DNA from: Pectinophora gossypiella | Lineage: Eukaryota > Arthropoda > Insecta > Lepidoptera > Gelechiidae | Direction of reading: 5' to 3' | Assembly: GCF_024362695.1 (NCBI RefSeq) | Contig: NC_065422.1 | Location: 6,819,534 to 6,883,533 of the forward strand | Length of the DNA stretch: 64,000 bases | Part shown: one piece after another, positions 21,740 to 33,145 of the stretch | Numbering within the stretch: position 1 is the stretch's first letter | How the letters are laid out: every line of letters begins with the position of its first letter | Translations under genes and position numbers: made by a program | Notes under the pieces: model-generated | Seen by the model: only the letters and a program-made list of their open reading frames with translations | What the model was told of the DNA's origin: nothing | Database searches by the model: none

Positions 21740-21868
21740 ACTTGTGTAAGTAAATAGTCGTTACATGAGTCATGTCAGGGGCCTTTGGCGGCTCGATCAA
21801 CCTTAGTGTCAGGGTTGATGAGGGTGGTAATCTACCATACAACCCACACGAGAGAAGAAGTTTTAGAC
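21740..21868 (+). mobile_element. SINE family A, right fragment split by element 2
   Basis: Continues the SINE begun at 11274, through GTTACATGAGTCATGTCAGG and GGTAATCTACCATACAACCC, to a GAGAAGAAG tail. Confidence 0.8.
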
Positions 21869-22506
21869 TTGTTGTTGTATTTTTGACTTAAGAAACTACC
21901 CAATTCAAGCGTCATTTATAGAGAAGCGGTGAATTCAAGCATATCGCGATGTATATGAGTGGTCACCTAAAAACTCGCGTGTGATTGATTGATACTCAAT
22001 GAGGCGTCGTATCTCCATAAACGGGCCTAAATATAACATTCGATCACAAATCACAGTATTTGGCAAGACGATTTACAAAACATACTTAACTATAATGTCT
22101 TAACTTTTATGATATGAGCATTGTTTTAAGTCCAATGCACACAGAAGTAGTTTGAGCGGGACTTTGTTTGAAACCGCGCCGCAAAAGGATTCGAAACCGA
22201 GCGTATAAAGATACACGTTGCAAACACATCTCAGCCCGAAACGCTCCCTCTGTCGCCTCTATGTGCATTGAGTTTTAATGTTACTTTAAATTCGAGGCAC
22301 AGACAGTCTTAATTATTGCTTTTAAATTCGGTTTTACGGAGGTATTTCTTGCGCTCTCTTTCTGACGACGTATCCTAACTCTTATTGTCGTAATGCATAG
22401 AATGATACCTCGCGTTATAGAATGGAGCGTAGAACAGCGTCCTGTATATTTCTGTCCTGCTTGTCATACGCACCATACTAGACCGCAAGAGCACACGTCC
22501 ATTTCC
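21869..22506. other. Region downstream of the cathepsin O-like gene
   Basis: No coding region seen. AGAAACTACCCAATTC near 21891 is the exact inverse of GAATTGGGTAGTTTCT near 11095, on the other side of element 2, so a small inverted-repeat element probably contained the SINE. A minus-strand ATTAAA (22274-22279) about 230 nt past the protease stop is a possible poly(A) signal. Confidence 0.5.
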
Positions 22507-25500
22507 CTATATAACATCAACACTAGCCACTTCATTGGCCAGGCCACATATATTGGACCCTATCGCCAGGTGTAAGTACCCGTTGATCCCAAATTCTGTC
22601 CCCCAAGAATTCTTGGCGATATAATAGGGTATATCCTTCGTGAGGTCATATCCAACGAGTTGAACAGCATGGTTTAAATCTGCTTTAGCGCCGCTGAAAA
22701 TAAAAGAAAAATAATTATGCCGAGGGACTAAACAGGCCACATAACATTCATCTCACATAGCTTAACATAAAATAGCCTATATTCGTACCACTGCTGAGTA
22801 TAAGCCTCGCTTCAATCAACCGGAGAGGGTATGGAGCATACTCCACCACGATGCTACAGTTCAAGTGCAGTGCAATTCATCAATGTTTTACATTGATCTA
22901 AAACAAAGCTCGTTAAGATGTGCGTACTTAGTTCATCTTGCGATAGATGTACCTCTGACTACCCCAATTGGCATATAATAGTGCGCTTATGTTATGGGGG
23001 TAAAAAGGGGTGGCAAAATTGAAATTTCTATAGTTTTAATGGTAAAGTTTCCAATTTACTACAAAATAATAATACTCATTCATCATCATTAAGAGCCACG
23101 CTCTAGTCGGTGTAGCATCCGCCGTGCTACTTTTTAGGGAAAATAGAGCAGTGGTTTCCCTCTTGCCTTCTGTCCTCAGTGCTCTGTCTAACGCGAGTTT
23201 GATGGCGCCCAGAGTAGTATATTTCAAAGATCTACTCCTGTCCTCCGCCAATACTCATTATTTAAAGAAATTAAAACATATTTGTTTTCTAAACAACTCT
23301 CACAAATGGGTGAAATACTGGCTAGTGGTAAGTTTTTATGGAAAATATGTTGTTTTTGAAGTTATTGGCTTCAAACTCATATAACTCACTACCCGTGCGA
23401 AGACGGCCGGGTTGCTAGTATAGTATAATAGGATATTACTGTTTGTCAAACCTGCAGTGGTACTGCACGACCCCACCAAGGTAATTCTGCCAAGTGAGAG
23501 CGTTGACTGCCACCGCTACAGGCCCGTGGGTGGCCAGCATCTGCAGGATACGACCTTCATTGGCCACCAGGCTGAAACGAATGACTTAACACGTTACACG
23601 TCAGTTGAGGAGCTCGGTAGCGCAGAGGTAAATGCGCTCGGTCTGCTATTGTTGAAGTTAAGCAACTTTCGCAAAGGCCGGTTATAGGATGGGTGACCAC
23701 AAAAAAAAGTTTTCATCTCGAGCTCCTCCGTGCTTCGTAAGGCACGTTAAGCCGTTGGTCCCGGCTGCATTAGCAGTCGTTAATAACCATCAATCCGTAC
23801 TGGGCCCGCATGATGGTTTAAGGCCCGATCTCCCTATCCATCTATAGGGAAGGCCCGTGCCCCAGCAGTAGGGATGTTAATGGGCTGATGATGATCATGA
23901 TGATAATGATGATGACGTTAGTTTACTATGTAATTAACACGTTTATCTAGTAAACTACTAAACAATACTATGTGACAAAGAAAAATAAAACGAAATATGA
24001 ATTTGTGGCGTATGAGAAGACCGAATAATCTTGTAGTCAGTGCCAAATAAATTCGACTCGCGCTTGGCCATACATCACATCGCCCGCCCCCGCACCACAC
24101 CTCTTTTGGTGAAAGGCTTACTAGGCGACAGGTGCATTTTAAATTCACTCCTGGATTTTAGAGAGTTTTTTGTATGTAACCTTCTGTTTTTTTTTTTAGG
24201 TTTACCAACAGTTACAACATTATTACTACACTTATTCAACAAACATAGGTGTTATTCTAAATGCGTCACCAATTAAAGGTAAACACAGCTAACAATGTGT
24301 ATAAACTTATCAAGCTAAAAGTAACGTGTGTGTGTGTGTGTTAGTAATAATTCCGTGTGTGTTGATTGTTGATGGACAATACAAGATACCCATCCAGTTC
24401 GGACTTTTATTTATACCATGACGGTCGCTCCTTCGGGTTTGGAAGGTCAGACAGGCAGTTGCTTCTGTAAAAACCAGACCTGTCAAATCTTCAGGTTAGG
24501 TAGGACTTCTTGGTTTGGTGGGAAATGTCAAATTACACGTTGCAGTCGCGATCATCGACGAAAAGTAGAGATTATTTTTTGACTTGACTTAATGTAGATT
24601 TTCCGCACATAGCATTAACTGCTTGGCCGGACAAATGAGGAACACTGACGGCTCTTATCCGGTACAAAATTTAAGACGATGGAAAATTCCACTTATTAAC
24701 TCGGAATCATGAGCTGAATCATCCCCCTCAGTATTGGGTAAGGTGTCACCACAGATATTAGAAAACTAACACCTGTATAGGTACCCATCTTCTTCTGTCG
24801 TGTGGATTGTGAGGTGAATTACCAACCCCATCAACCCTGGTGTCAGGGTTGTCTGTGTACTTATTGATTTCCGTGTGGTTTCTGTCCTGTGTTAAATGTA
24901 ATGTACCTGTCTGTCTGTGTCTGTGGTGTCCGGAAATAATAAATGTTTCTTTCTTTATTACTGAGCCGCCATAGGTCCCTGACATGACTCATGTAACGAC
25001 TACTTACTTACATCAGTAAGTAGTAACCGGGACCAACGGCTTAACGTGCCCTTCGAAGCACGGATCGTCTTACTTTCGGACAATCTGGTGATCAGCCAGT
25101 AATGTCCTAACCAAACTAGGAACCACAAAGTAATTATTGTGATATGTCCCCACCGGGAATCGAACCCGGGACCTCCGGCCGGATCGTGAGTCCAACGTTC
25201 AACCACTGGACCACGGAGGCCGTGTATACCCATGTATACAGTATATATAATATAATGGTACATACATGTATAGAATACCATTACTCACTCGTCACAAGTG
25301 AAGGAAGACAGCCGCACGCCAGTAGCGTTGGCGGGCAGTCGACAGGCGCCATCTAGTAGCCGCAGCGGGTACTGCGAGTCAGTCTCCACTGCCGTGTCGG
25401 TGATCGCCAACCAGTCTAATAACACGCATATGTCGCCGCCTGCGCACCCGTTGTTGCCGAGGCCTGCGCAGTCTATCACCTCCTGCGATTAATAGAACAC

Positions 25501-28500
25501 CCTTTAGGAAAAACACATTCTGGGGGGTTAAAATGGCCACATCAAAGCAATTCATTTAAGAACGCAATATTGCTATTTGACAGTTGATTGCATTGCGCAC
25601 TTACTTTTATATGCGCAAATGTCAAATTGCAATATTGCTTTTTTAGATGAATTGCTTCGATGTGGCCATTTTAACCCCCCAGATGTGATTTTCTTCAATA
25701 AAACCTCGATTTCTTTTAATTAATTTCAATCCCGATTAAATTGAGACCACAATTTTTGCCTGGATTAAAACTATGTATATTTTGAGGTACTTAATAACCC
25801 AGTCACCAGGGGTGGTGAGGACATCGACCTCGTAACCTACGCGATATAAGAAAACGATAAGAATAATCCTTGTCTACGACTATGTAGATTTACCCGAAAT
25901 ACTCTATACGCGACTCCTAGCTGTTAAAAAAAATGCAAAATGTATCTCATTTGACTAGGGTCCAAAACAGTCTATTGCATAATATCGCTTAATATTTCTC
26001 TTTTTCTTAAAACTACATTACGTGACATCGTAATTGACTATACTAATTAATGACAAAGTCAAACGCATAATTGGAGATAACAGGTTATTTCGATATGCGA
26101 TTTTTTTTGTCATTTACACAATATTACCACTGATGTATGTTTTAACCAAAAGTAATTTGCTTAAATGTAAAGCGCATTTACAAATAAACGATAAAATTTG
26201 ACGCAAATTAAAAAGTATTTAAGCTCTATTAAGTTTAATATATTCTCAAGAAAAGGCCAACTTTTTTTTGTAATGTTGTTGTTATCATCATATGCGTTTT
26301 GTCAATGTTAATTATACTTTTTTTATTATTTAAATAACTAATAATAAGGTTCAGAACAATCTACCCTGAACCGGCGTGCGTGTATGAAACGATTGATGAA
26401 TGTGGAGGAAGCAAGAGTAGTGTCTCAGGATCCAAGCAAATGGAATTCATAGTCTCTGCTTACCCCGTTGGGAAAAAGTCGTGAGTTTATTCATGCATGC
26501 ATAACTAATAATAGTCGAAAAAATACTTCATGCGCACGCGGCTTCAACAACCCGTTACTTTGCGTTAAAGGGGCCTTAGAATAAGGCATAGGTGAATGGA
26601 GCCTTATCTGCACTTACTCTTCTTAACTGAGAAATTGAGGAGCAATAGCTTAGCATGGTATGTAGGATGAACGGTATATTACGAGGAAACTGATGAGTAT
26701 GAATGAGGTAGGGGGCGAATCAAGATAGTGTGGTTGGATTGTGTGAAGGAGGATATGTGTGTGAAATGAGTACGAAGACGACTGACAGAGATGAATAGAA
26801 GAGGAGTACATGTTAAGCCCACCCCACTTAGAGTGGGATAAGTGCAGGAGGATGAATGGGGCTTTAACTTTATGCGACAATGGGTCCTTAACTTTATGCG
26901 TCAATGGCAGGAACGGGTAGGTACACCTCCCAAAACCTTTTGTTTCGCCGTCCGAGAGACCTCCGCCAGGTCTTGATTTGCCTTGGCTTACCTGGAAGTC
27001 TCTAAATAGACTTCGGACTCAGGTGGGCCGAAGTAAGGACAATTTGTTCAGGTGGGGTTTCTCGGATAGATCGGCCTTAAAGTGCAAGTGCGGCACTGTT
27101 CCCCAAACGATGGAACATCTTACATCGTGTCCTGCGTGCCCGAACACCTGCACGCAGGAGGATCTGATGAGCGCTGCAGATAGCGCCATACTTGTTGCCA
27201 AGTTTTGGGCCGATACTATTTAGTTTGACGTCGACACGATAAGAAGAATGGGGCCTTAACTTTATGCGTCAATAGGGCCTTACCTGCACACTGAGCGTTG
27301 TCATCTTGCCAGTGTTGATGGCGGCCATGGACTCCATGGCCCCCACAGTGCTGAAGGCCCAGCAAGCACCACACATGCCCTGGTCACGCACTGGACCTAC
27401 AGCGCCCTTCGTCCGCCTGGAAATTATACGTATTTAAACATTGTTCATTACGTAAATTAGATTTTTTCTTCTTCTGTCGTCTGGGTTGTGAGGTGTGCAA
27501 CCTCAGTAAGTCTGCTGTCAGGGTTATTATTGACCTGATAGGCCCCTGACATGGCTCATGTAACGACTACATACTTACATCAGTTAGCAGTAACCGGGAC
27601 CAACGGCTTAACAAGCCTTCTAGCACGGATCATCTTACTGTCGAAAAATCAGGTGATCAGCGTGAAATGTCCTAACCAAACTAGAGATCGCAAAGTGATT
27701 TTCATGGTATGTCCCCACAGGGATACGGACCCGGGACCTCCAAATCGTGAGCCCAACGCTCAACCACTGGACCACGAAGATCGATTTGTACTATAATGAA
27801 GCTATACTGATTGTCTGTCGTGTATGTAATCTATTTGTCTATGGTAGGGAAGCTAAGTACTTATTATCAATGGGAGATCTAGGACGTACATTGACCAAAT
27901 TGGACATATCCTTAAAAAAGTTAAGTACGATCTATTCTGAACCGGCGCGCGTGTATTAAACGATTGATGAACGTGGAGGAAGCAAGAGAAGTGTGTCAGG
28001 ATAGAAACAAATTGAATTCCATAGTCTCTGCTTACCCCGGTGGGAAATAGACGTGAATTTCAAGTTAGAACTCCATTTTTTTGTCTTCAATCGTTTCATA
28101 CATACACGCCGGTTCAGAGTTTTTCTCGTGCAGTCATTCGAAAAAACTCATATATACCTACAATAAAGTCTCTAGCTATGCAAATTCTGGCTGTGACCGC
28201 ATTTTAATAGTATAAGCATACCCAGAGCTTAAAAACCTGATAAGCTAGTTAAGTAGTTATTCTTAATATTATTATGTCGACGTTACAGCGTCTATTTTGA
28301 TCAAATATTTGATATTATAGTAAATATTACATTGCCGGCTATAGATAAGAACGTAAAAGTTACCTACGTACTATAGAAATAAGAGCGAATATGTGGTTGT
28401 AAGCTTACACTTCATATAATCAAATCAAATATAAATTATTGCACACATACAAACATTAAACAGTACAAATGGGCGGCCTTACGGCTCTGAAGCAATTTGT

Positions 28501-31500
28501 TCCAGGCAACCATTACCAGAAACAAGAATCAGCCATAAAAAAAACTAAAATATTAAAATAAAAATAGAAAAAATTAAAACAAATCATTTTCTTTTCGTAA
28601 ACATCCACCAAGTTGTAGTGGACCAGCATGATGGAGCACCAGTGCTTCGTTCCACGGATGAGGGGAGTCCTAAACCCACTAGTGGGACGTAATACGTGTT
28701 GCTTTTAAGCCTTTGTACTTCCAAAATTTGGACTCCAAATAGATTTGGTAATGGAGTCGAAAATAAATCAATATGCAAGCGGTCGTTCTAAAAACTCGTT
28801 TTGTGCGATGACCTCTATCTATCTACTACGTACCTACTACATTGAAAACCTCTTTTGAGTTTTGAAACGAATTACCTGCTAACTCCTACTTACAACAATC
28901 TATATATGATAGGTATTTCAAATTCAAATTTTTTATTTCGGACTGTATCCATATATGTTAGTAACAAACACCTTATATGCTAATGTTAGTAACAACTTAT
29001 ACAACTTAAGCTAATACACACGCGCGACCCTTGTCACAGCAGCGTGCAGCTGCATCCAGCGCCTCAGCAACGGGGAGTCCCACATGGCCCATGGCTAATT
29101 TTTTTGCGGGGAGTCGGTCTGTTCAGGATACTGTGTAACACACTCAGGATACTGTTCGAGCTGGCGCGCACGCGGCGCAGCAAGGAGGCGCAATGTTTCC
29201 TCATGGTGGTGTATTTGACCATTTATTTTTATTAGGGTGTCTTTTTGTAGATTTCCCTCGCATGACATAATACCGGACAAATGCGGAGCGCCGAACGCTC
29301 TCACCCTATACAAAATTTTGAGACATTTGGGGGGGTGGGGGGCTGGAAGCTCAGCTCAGTGCGTCGTCTGAGAGGATTCTGCTGAGATAAATGGCCCCAA
29401 GTACACCAATAGCCAAACAAACTAATATTAAAGCTAGCATTCCGATAGCAAATACATAAACAAGCGGCAAAGAAAGAGAGTAGACAGATATGTCTGTCCG
29501 TAGAAAATTATGGATCAACCTACTCCACTCCAATCTCATCAGTCATCCCGTGATCATGGCACTTGCAACAGTGTCGAAATATCGGGAGTCTCATACCCCT
29601 GATTTAAATTCGGTAAGAACCCGTTATTGTGTGTTTTAATATTAAAGCTGTAAAAATATCTAATTAGCTTAAAAACAGGATTCGTTATTGATTTATCTAG
29701 ATAAGGTAACAAGTTTAACTTGCTATTTCTGGAAATATATGTATTATGATAATTAAATGAACCATTTATTTATGTAAATGGTCTGATTCTGCCTAGTACC
29801 TACCTAGTAGTTTTTAGAAGAAATATCAATTTCGTAATTGTAATACCTAGAAGTATGTAAGAATTATCCACAGCCCACTTAATAGACATATTCATCATAG
29901 GCGCCCCAAGAGGCTTCTGAGCTTCTGGAAGGAGCTAGGTTGGCGAGTATAGCCAAGACTTCATCATCATCAGCCCATTAACGTCCCCACTGGTGGGGCA
30001 CGGGCCTTCCCTATGGATGGATGGAGATCGGGCCTTAAACCATCACGCGGGCCTAGTGCGGATTGATGGTTATTAACGACTGCCAATGCAGCCGGGACCA
30101 ACGGCTTAACGTGCCTTCCGAAGCACGGAGGAGCTCGAGATGAAAACTTTTTTTTTGTGTTCACCCATCCTATGACCGGCCTTTGCGAAAGTTGCTTAAC
30201 TTCAACAATCGCAGACCGAGCGCGTTTACCGCTGCGCCACCGAGCTCCTTGACCAAGACTTATTACACACGTAATGGTCTCAAGGTGGAAAATAGAGGCC
30301 ACTATCATACCATACCATAAGAATTATCCACTCGTGTTTGGGAGGGCACACAAAGTACTTCTCTTCTCCCTGGTTATGCATGGAATTATACAATTCGTTA
30401 GGTTCTTTACTCGTAACCAAAGCTCATATGATTTTTCGATATTCTTACCTTCTAACCAACTCGGAAAGGCCGTAATACGAAGATACACTCATACAAGTTA
30501 TCATTTTAGTACTAAAGAAATGTTATCACTTTTTTATATTTACTAGGTAGGTAGAAATATTGAGTAAGTTTATATCAAAAATACGTAATATACTTTATAG
30601 TATATCAGCCAAGGGTAGACAAGACAAATATTGAAACTACCACATATACTTAATATGCCTATTTAATTAACTGTAGTAGGTATATGTATAGTAGATACAT
30701 GTATAGTACCTTTTATCTCTAAAATCATTAAACAAAACGGCTCCGAATTGCGTCCCCGAGAATTAATGTCGATTTTTCTTAAATCATAATTTTATTAATC
30801 AGTGCAGTTCACAGGAATTAGATACCTATTTGTCGCGTCTATGTCGATAGCGAGTACCATGCCGCGGGGGCTGAAATAGCTGGGAAAACCTCCCATAGAG
30901 ATTGGAAAATCCTTTTACCAAGACATGACACCAACAAAAAATAAAGACAATCAAGTTAATTTATTTCATTGTACATTTTGATGCACCAACCTGTTTTCTA
31001 CTATAGGTAAGGTACATTACGTATTAATTGACATTAAAAAAAATTAAGTTATTTTTTATTGATTATATGAAAAGTATACATAAAAACACTACACATGGTT
31101 TTTTTATTTTCCATAATATTAAGTATTTTAATTTTCAAAAAAAATTATATCAAAATAACTAAAAACAATTTTTTATCAATGGATGTTACCCCCAAGATGA
31201 GGTATGATTTGTATTTCCATAGACTACATGGTATTAAAAAAACTTGTTATAAAAAAGTGGACCATCTACTGTCAAATTGTTTGGTGTTTGTTCATTATTA
31301 TTCTATTAGCTTCCATGACCTCAAATTGACTAACACTAAGATACCTAATCCTAAATTAACATTATATGATAAGTAATCCTGAAATGGTCTAACAGAAGAA
31401 ACAAAAATACCTACCTACCTACCTCTTCATCCTTTTGTTAAATATTCAACTCAGTGGGGTCAATGGATCACTGATATAATTGTTTATCACATAATACAAT

Positions 31501-32618
31501 ACAAATATATTTTATTGCACACAACATACAAATTAAGTTTAATAATAATACCTACCAATGAAATTTTTTCATGCCCTACTTTTAACCAGGGTAGATAGGT
31601 GTACAATAGAAAATAAAAGCAACACAGTCCACACGACAACCACACCACATGATTCTTATTGAGGATTTCAATCAATAGATATAGTGAATGCTATTATGTA
31701 GATAGATGTTATATGGATATTGGTCGAATCTAATTTTGACTACCATACTTTAAAGATATCCTGCATGCTACTAGGAATTCCAAATTAAATTATTTTTAGT
31801 TTTTTAAACTATCTTTTGTAACCATCATTTTTTAACCATCTTTTGTTTTCTTAGAAGTTCTGTTTCTGTAACCTTACATTTTACCACTTACCAATCAACC
31901 TGCATTGGTAAAGCCGCCCTCTTCTGTCTTCCAATAATTACATAGACATTATTGGTTATCTGGTCCCCAGGTTCTCTCTTATGGTCATCTGTGTGATTCT
32001 TCCTTCTGTCCTTCCAGGTCTTTCCGTAGTGAGACGGATGCTTAGTCACCTTCTCATCAGACAGGTGGATTTCCCTGTACTCAGCCTTAGACATATCTGA
32101 GAGTTTCGTAAGGCCATAGCGAGCCCTGTGATCGTCAGGGCCTCGCGATTCAGCATTTAATCGCTCAATTTCTTCCATTGAAGCCTTAAAGGCAAAGGAA
32201 AATTAGGTTTAGGCATACATTTTTTGATGTCCCTTATAAGTGTAATGTGGATAAAATTGTATGTGAATTAGTCGTATTCATGTCTTATGATAATAATATA
32301 ACGACAATGCCTGATCTTACATTCCTTATTGGATTAATTTTAGGTACCCATTTCCTCTAATGGCCGATAGTTATCATAAATAAGTTAAGAATTGACAAGG
32401 TATTTAGAATTAATAGAAAGATAACTCACCATAAAGTGCTGAAATCTCGTCTCATACTCATCAGTTTTGTTTTTATAGCTTTTATTAAACTTTTCTACGT
32501 ATTCGTCAAACATTGGTCTGTACATTTGTTCTTTATTTTTACTTAATGATATAGGTATTGCAATGAATAATAAACATATTAGAGCTACAGCGAGTATCCA
32601 ATTCCACCATTTCTTCAT
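22507..32618 (-). CDS. CTSO: Cathepsin O-like cysteine protease (C1A), six exons, 371 aa
   Basis: A papain-family endopeptidase, expected to be secreted or lysosomal and made as a zymogen. Exons on the minus strand: 32618-32430, 32184-31892, 27416-27284, 25482-25289, 23571-23452, 22693-22507. All introns have GT-AG ends, and phases sum to 1116 nt, or 371 residues plus stop. Residues 1-30 are a hydrophobic signal or anchor (MKKWWNWILAVALICLL). Residues about 38-105 form an I29-type inhibitor propeptide. The mature domain has the oxyanion Gln173, catalytic Cys179 (CGACWAFS), GNNGCAGGD, catalytic His318 (DLNHAV) and Asn338 (KNSWG). The pieces LSVQ-EVIDC, WQNYLGG and GSNICGLA resemble vertebrate cathepsin O more than cathepsin L or B; that call is from memory of the family. 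Introns hold several SINE and LINE pieces. The gene is divergent from the RBM41-like gene. Confidence 0.88.
23607..23915 (+). mobile_element. tRNA-derived SINE, family C
   Basis: Head GAGCTCGGTAGCGCAGAGG, body with AAGCAACTTTCGCAAAGGCC and GCATTAGCAGTCGTTAATAA, and a GATGAT-type tail. It lies in intron 4 of the cathepsin O-like gene, starting only about 35 bp from the exon 5 acceptor. Other copies or pieces: 29962, 38919, 43592, 46646, 52707, 55376, 62030. Confidence 0.88.
23916..24787. other. Intron 4 sequence with repeat fragments
   Basis: A short GT microsatellite lies at about 24328-24342. A SINE D tail fragment is at 24415-24505 (TCTTCAGGTTAGGTAGG). A family E fragment is at 24575-24690 (GCATTAACTGCTTGGCCGGA). 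A MITE end is near 24697-24755 (CATCCCCCTCAGTATT). No exon is expected here because the phases of exons 4 and 5 join directly. Confidence 0.6.
24788..25220 (-). mobile_element. SINE family A with an internal insertion
   Basis: A minus-strand SINE A whose head (CCACGGAGGC inverted) ends near 25220 and whose tail starts at 24788. About 110 bp at roughly 24851-24959 is foreign and ends in AATAAATGTTTCTTTCTTT, consistent with a small retroposed 3' end inserted in the SINE. Confidence 0.8.
25520..25682. repeat. Palindromic MITE
   Basis: Almost fully palindromic: CTGGGGGGTTAAAATGGCCA at the left pairs with TGGCCATTTTAACCCCCCAG at the right, extended by AAGCAATTCATTTAA and GCAATATTGC. A second copy lies at 36998-37139. 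It sits in intron 3 of the cathepsin O-like gene, 38 bp from exon 4. Confidence 0.85.
26345..26495 (+). mobile_element. RTE-like LINE 3' end fragment
   Basis: Contains CTGAACCGGCGTGCGTGTAT, then GGAATTCATAGTCTCTGCTT and ACCCCGTTGGG, matching the C-terminal codons and tail of the longer fragment at 58128-58420. A related piece is at 27915-28065. Confidence 0.7.
26645..26860 (+). mobile_element. LINE 3' fragment
   Basis: Contains AACTGATGAGTATGAATG, GATATGTGTGTGAAATGAG and ACATGTTAAGCCC. It is alignable by eye with 62780-63040. Both look like decayed C-terminal ends of the same non-LTR element. Confidence 0.6.
26936..27224 (+). pseudogene. Non-LTR retrotransposon ORF2 C-terminal fragment
   Basis: An 81-codon frame (26978-27223) contains LNRLRTQVGRSKDNLFRWGF, CKCGTVPQTMEHLTSC and a terminal KFWADTI. 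This Cys/His-rich tail after the polymerase is common in insect LINE ORF2 proteins. It sits in intron 3 of the cathepsin O-like gene in opposite orientation, about 60 bp from exon 3, and is a 5'-truncated copy. Confidence 0.75.
27467..27782 (-). mobile_element. SINE family A
   Basis: Nearly full-length minus-strand copy, from the CTTCTTCTGTCG tail end to the head complement AACCACTGGACCACG. It is in intron 2 of the cathepsin O-like gene, just upstream of exon 3. Confidence 0.85.
27915..28065 (+). mobile_element. RTE-like LINE 3' end fragment
   Basis: Contains CGATCTATTCTGAACCGGCG, GTGGAGGAAGCAAGAG and AGTCTCTGCTTACCCCGGTG. A short inverted piece of the same sequence lies at 28088-28120 (CAATCGTTTCATACATACAC). 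Confidence 0.7.
28428..28520 (-). mobile_element. LINE 3' tail fragment
   Basis: Inverse of the 3' end seen at 2446-2590 and 44762-44880: ATTGCACACATACAAAC followed by GGGCGGCCTTACGGC and TTCCAGGCAACC. Confidence 0.6.
28590..28700 (-). mobile_element. Diverged SINE family B fragment
   Basis: CACCAAGTTGTAGTGGACC followed by GGAGCACCAGTGCTTCG and CCCACTAGTGGGACGTAATA matches the 3' half of SINE B (39668-39993) with many changes. Confidence 0.5.
28701..29961. other. Intron 2 of the cathepsin O-like gene, repeat remnants
   Basis: Non-coding. A family E fragment lies at 29270-29365 (CCGGACAAATGCGGAGCGCC). 29500-29645 contains ATATCGGGAGTCTCATA and GGTAAGAACCCGTTATTG, also found at 56050-56275. 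The 62-codon frame at 29351-29539 with membrane-like residues lies in these repeats and is not considered a gene. Confidence 0.55.
29962..30250 (-). mobile_element. SINE family C, full length
   Basis: A minus-strand copy with ATCATCAGCCCATTAACGTC at the tail and CCGCTGCGCCACCGAGCTCC at the head. CCAAGACTT flanks it near 29953 and 30253, a 9-bp target duplication. Confidence 0.88.
30251..31891. other. Intron 2 of the cathepsin O-like gene, no gene seen
   Basis: AT-rich intronic sequence. A LINE 3' tail fragment in minus orientation is likely at 31496-31620 (TATATTTTATTGCACACAAC). The open frame at 31095-31376 is Lys/Asn/Ile-rich and has no other support. Confidence 0.55.
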
Positions 32619-33145
32619 TTTTAACTAAATTTTATTGTTTACAAAATAAAAACAAACACGTCCATCCACCCACCACCAAACTTCTGCTGCAACTTTTACT
32701 TTTTAATTAGTTTGACAACTGACAACTTTAACAAGTGTTGCAAATAAAATCTGTAAAATTGCTACTAATACCCTATTAATAAATCAATATATTACTATTG
32801 TTATAAAATCAACTCTTTATTCTAAACATATTCTAAATATCCTTTAAATGAAAATTCTTAGAACAAAAATTATATAAAAAAATATTATTTTCATTCTCGC
32901 TGTTCTCATGTCACCATGAATGAATGAAATATAAATATCGAATTCATTCGCTCGGACGTCTGTCAAACAAAAATGTCATATTAATTGTATAATTCGACGA
33001 GTTGTTGATTTTTAACAAAATTATCTACAGGAAAAGCTAAATGCTGCCCTGCGATTTGCCGTAAAAATATTCCAAACATAGCATAAGGATAATAAACGAT
33101 TCATATGATCAGTGATGCAGTAAATAGGTGTTCCTTATCATAATC
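32619..33145. promoter_or_regulatory. Shared divergent promoter region
   Basis: 527 bp separate the start codons of the minus-strand cathepsin O-like gene and the plus-strand RBM41-like gene, and no third gene lies between. Both 5' UTRs and any bidirectional core promoter must fit here. No TATA box at a convincing position was seen. Confidence 0.6.

Noticed and set aside
24758..25356. Short frames around 24758-25356 on both strands.
   Set aside because: They fall within SINE A and its insertion; the same peptides recur wherever the SINE occurs.
29351..29539. Minus-strand 62-codon frame with a membrane-like segment.
   Set aside because: Lies in an intronic dispersed repeat whose sequence recurs near 56050-56275 without the frame.
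31095..31376. Plus-strand 93-codon frame.
   Set aside because: Low-complexity Lys/Asn/Ile composition from AT-rich intron sequence; no splice signals or motif.
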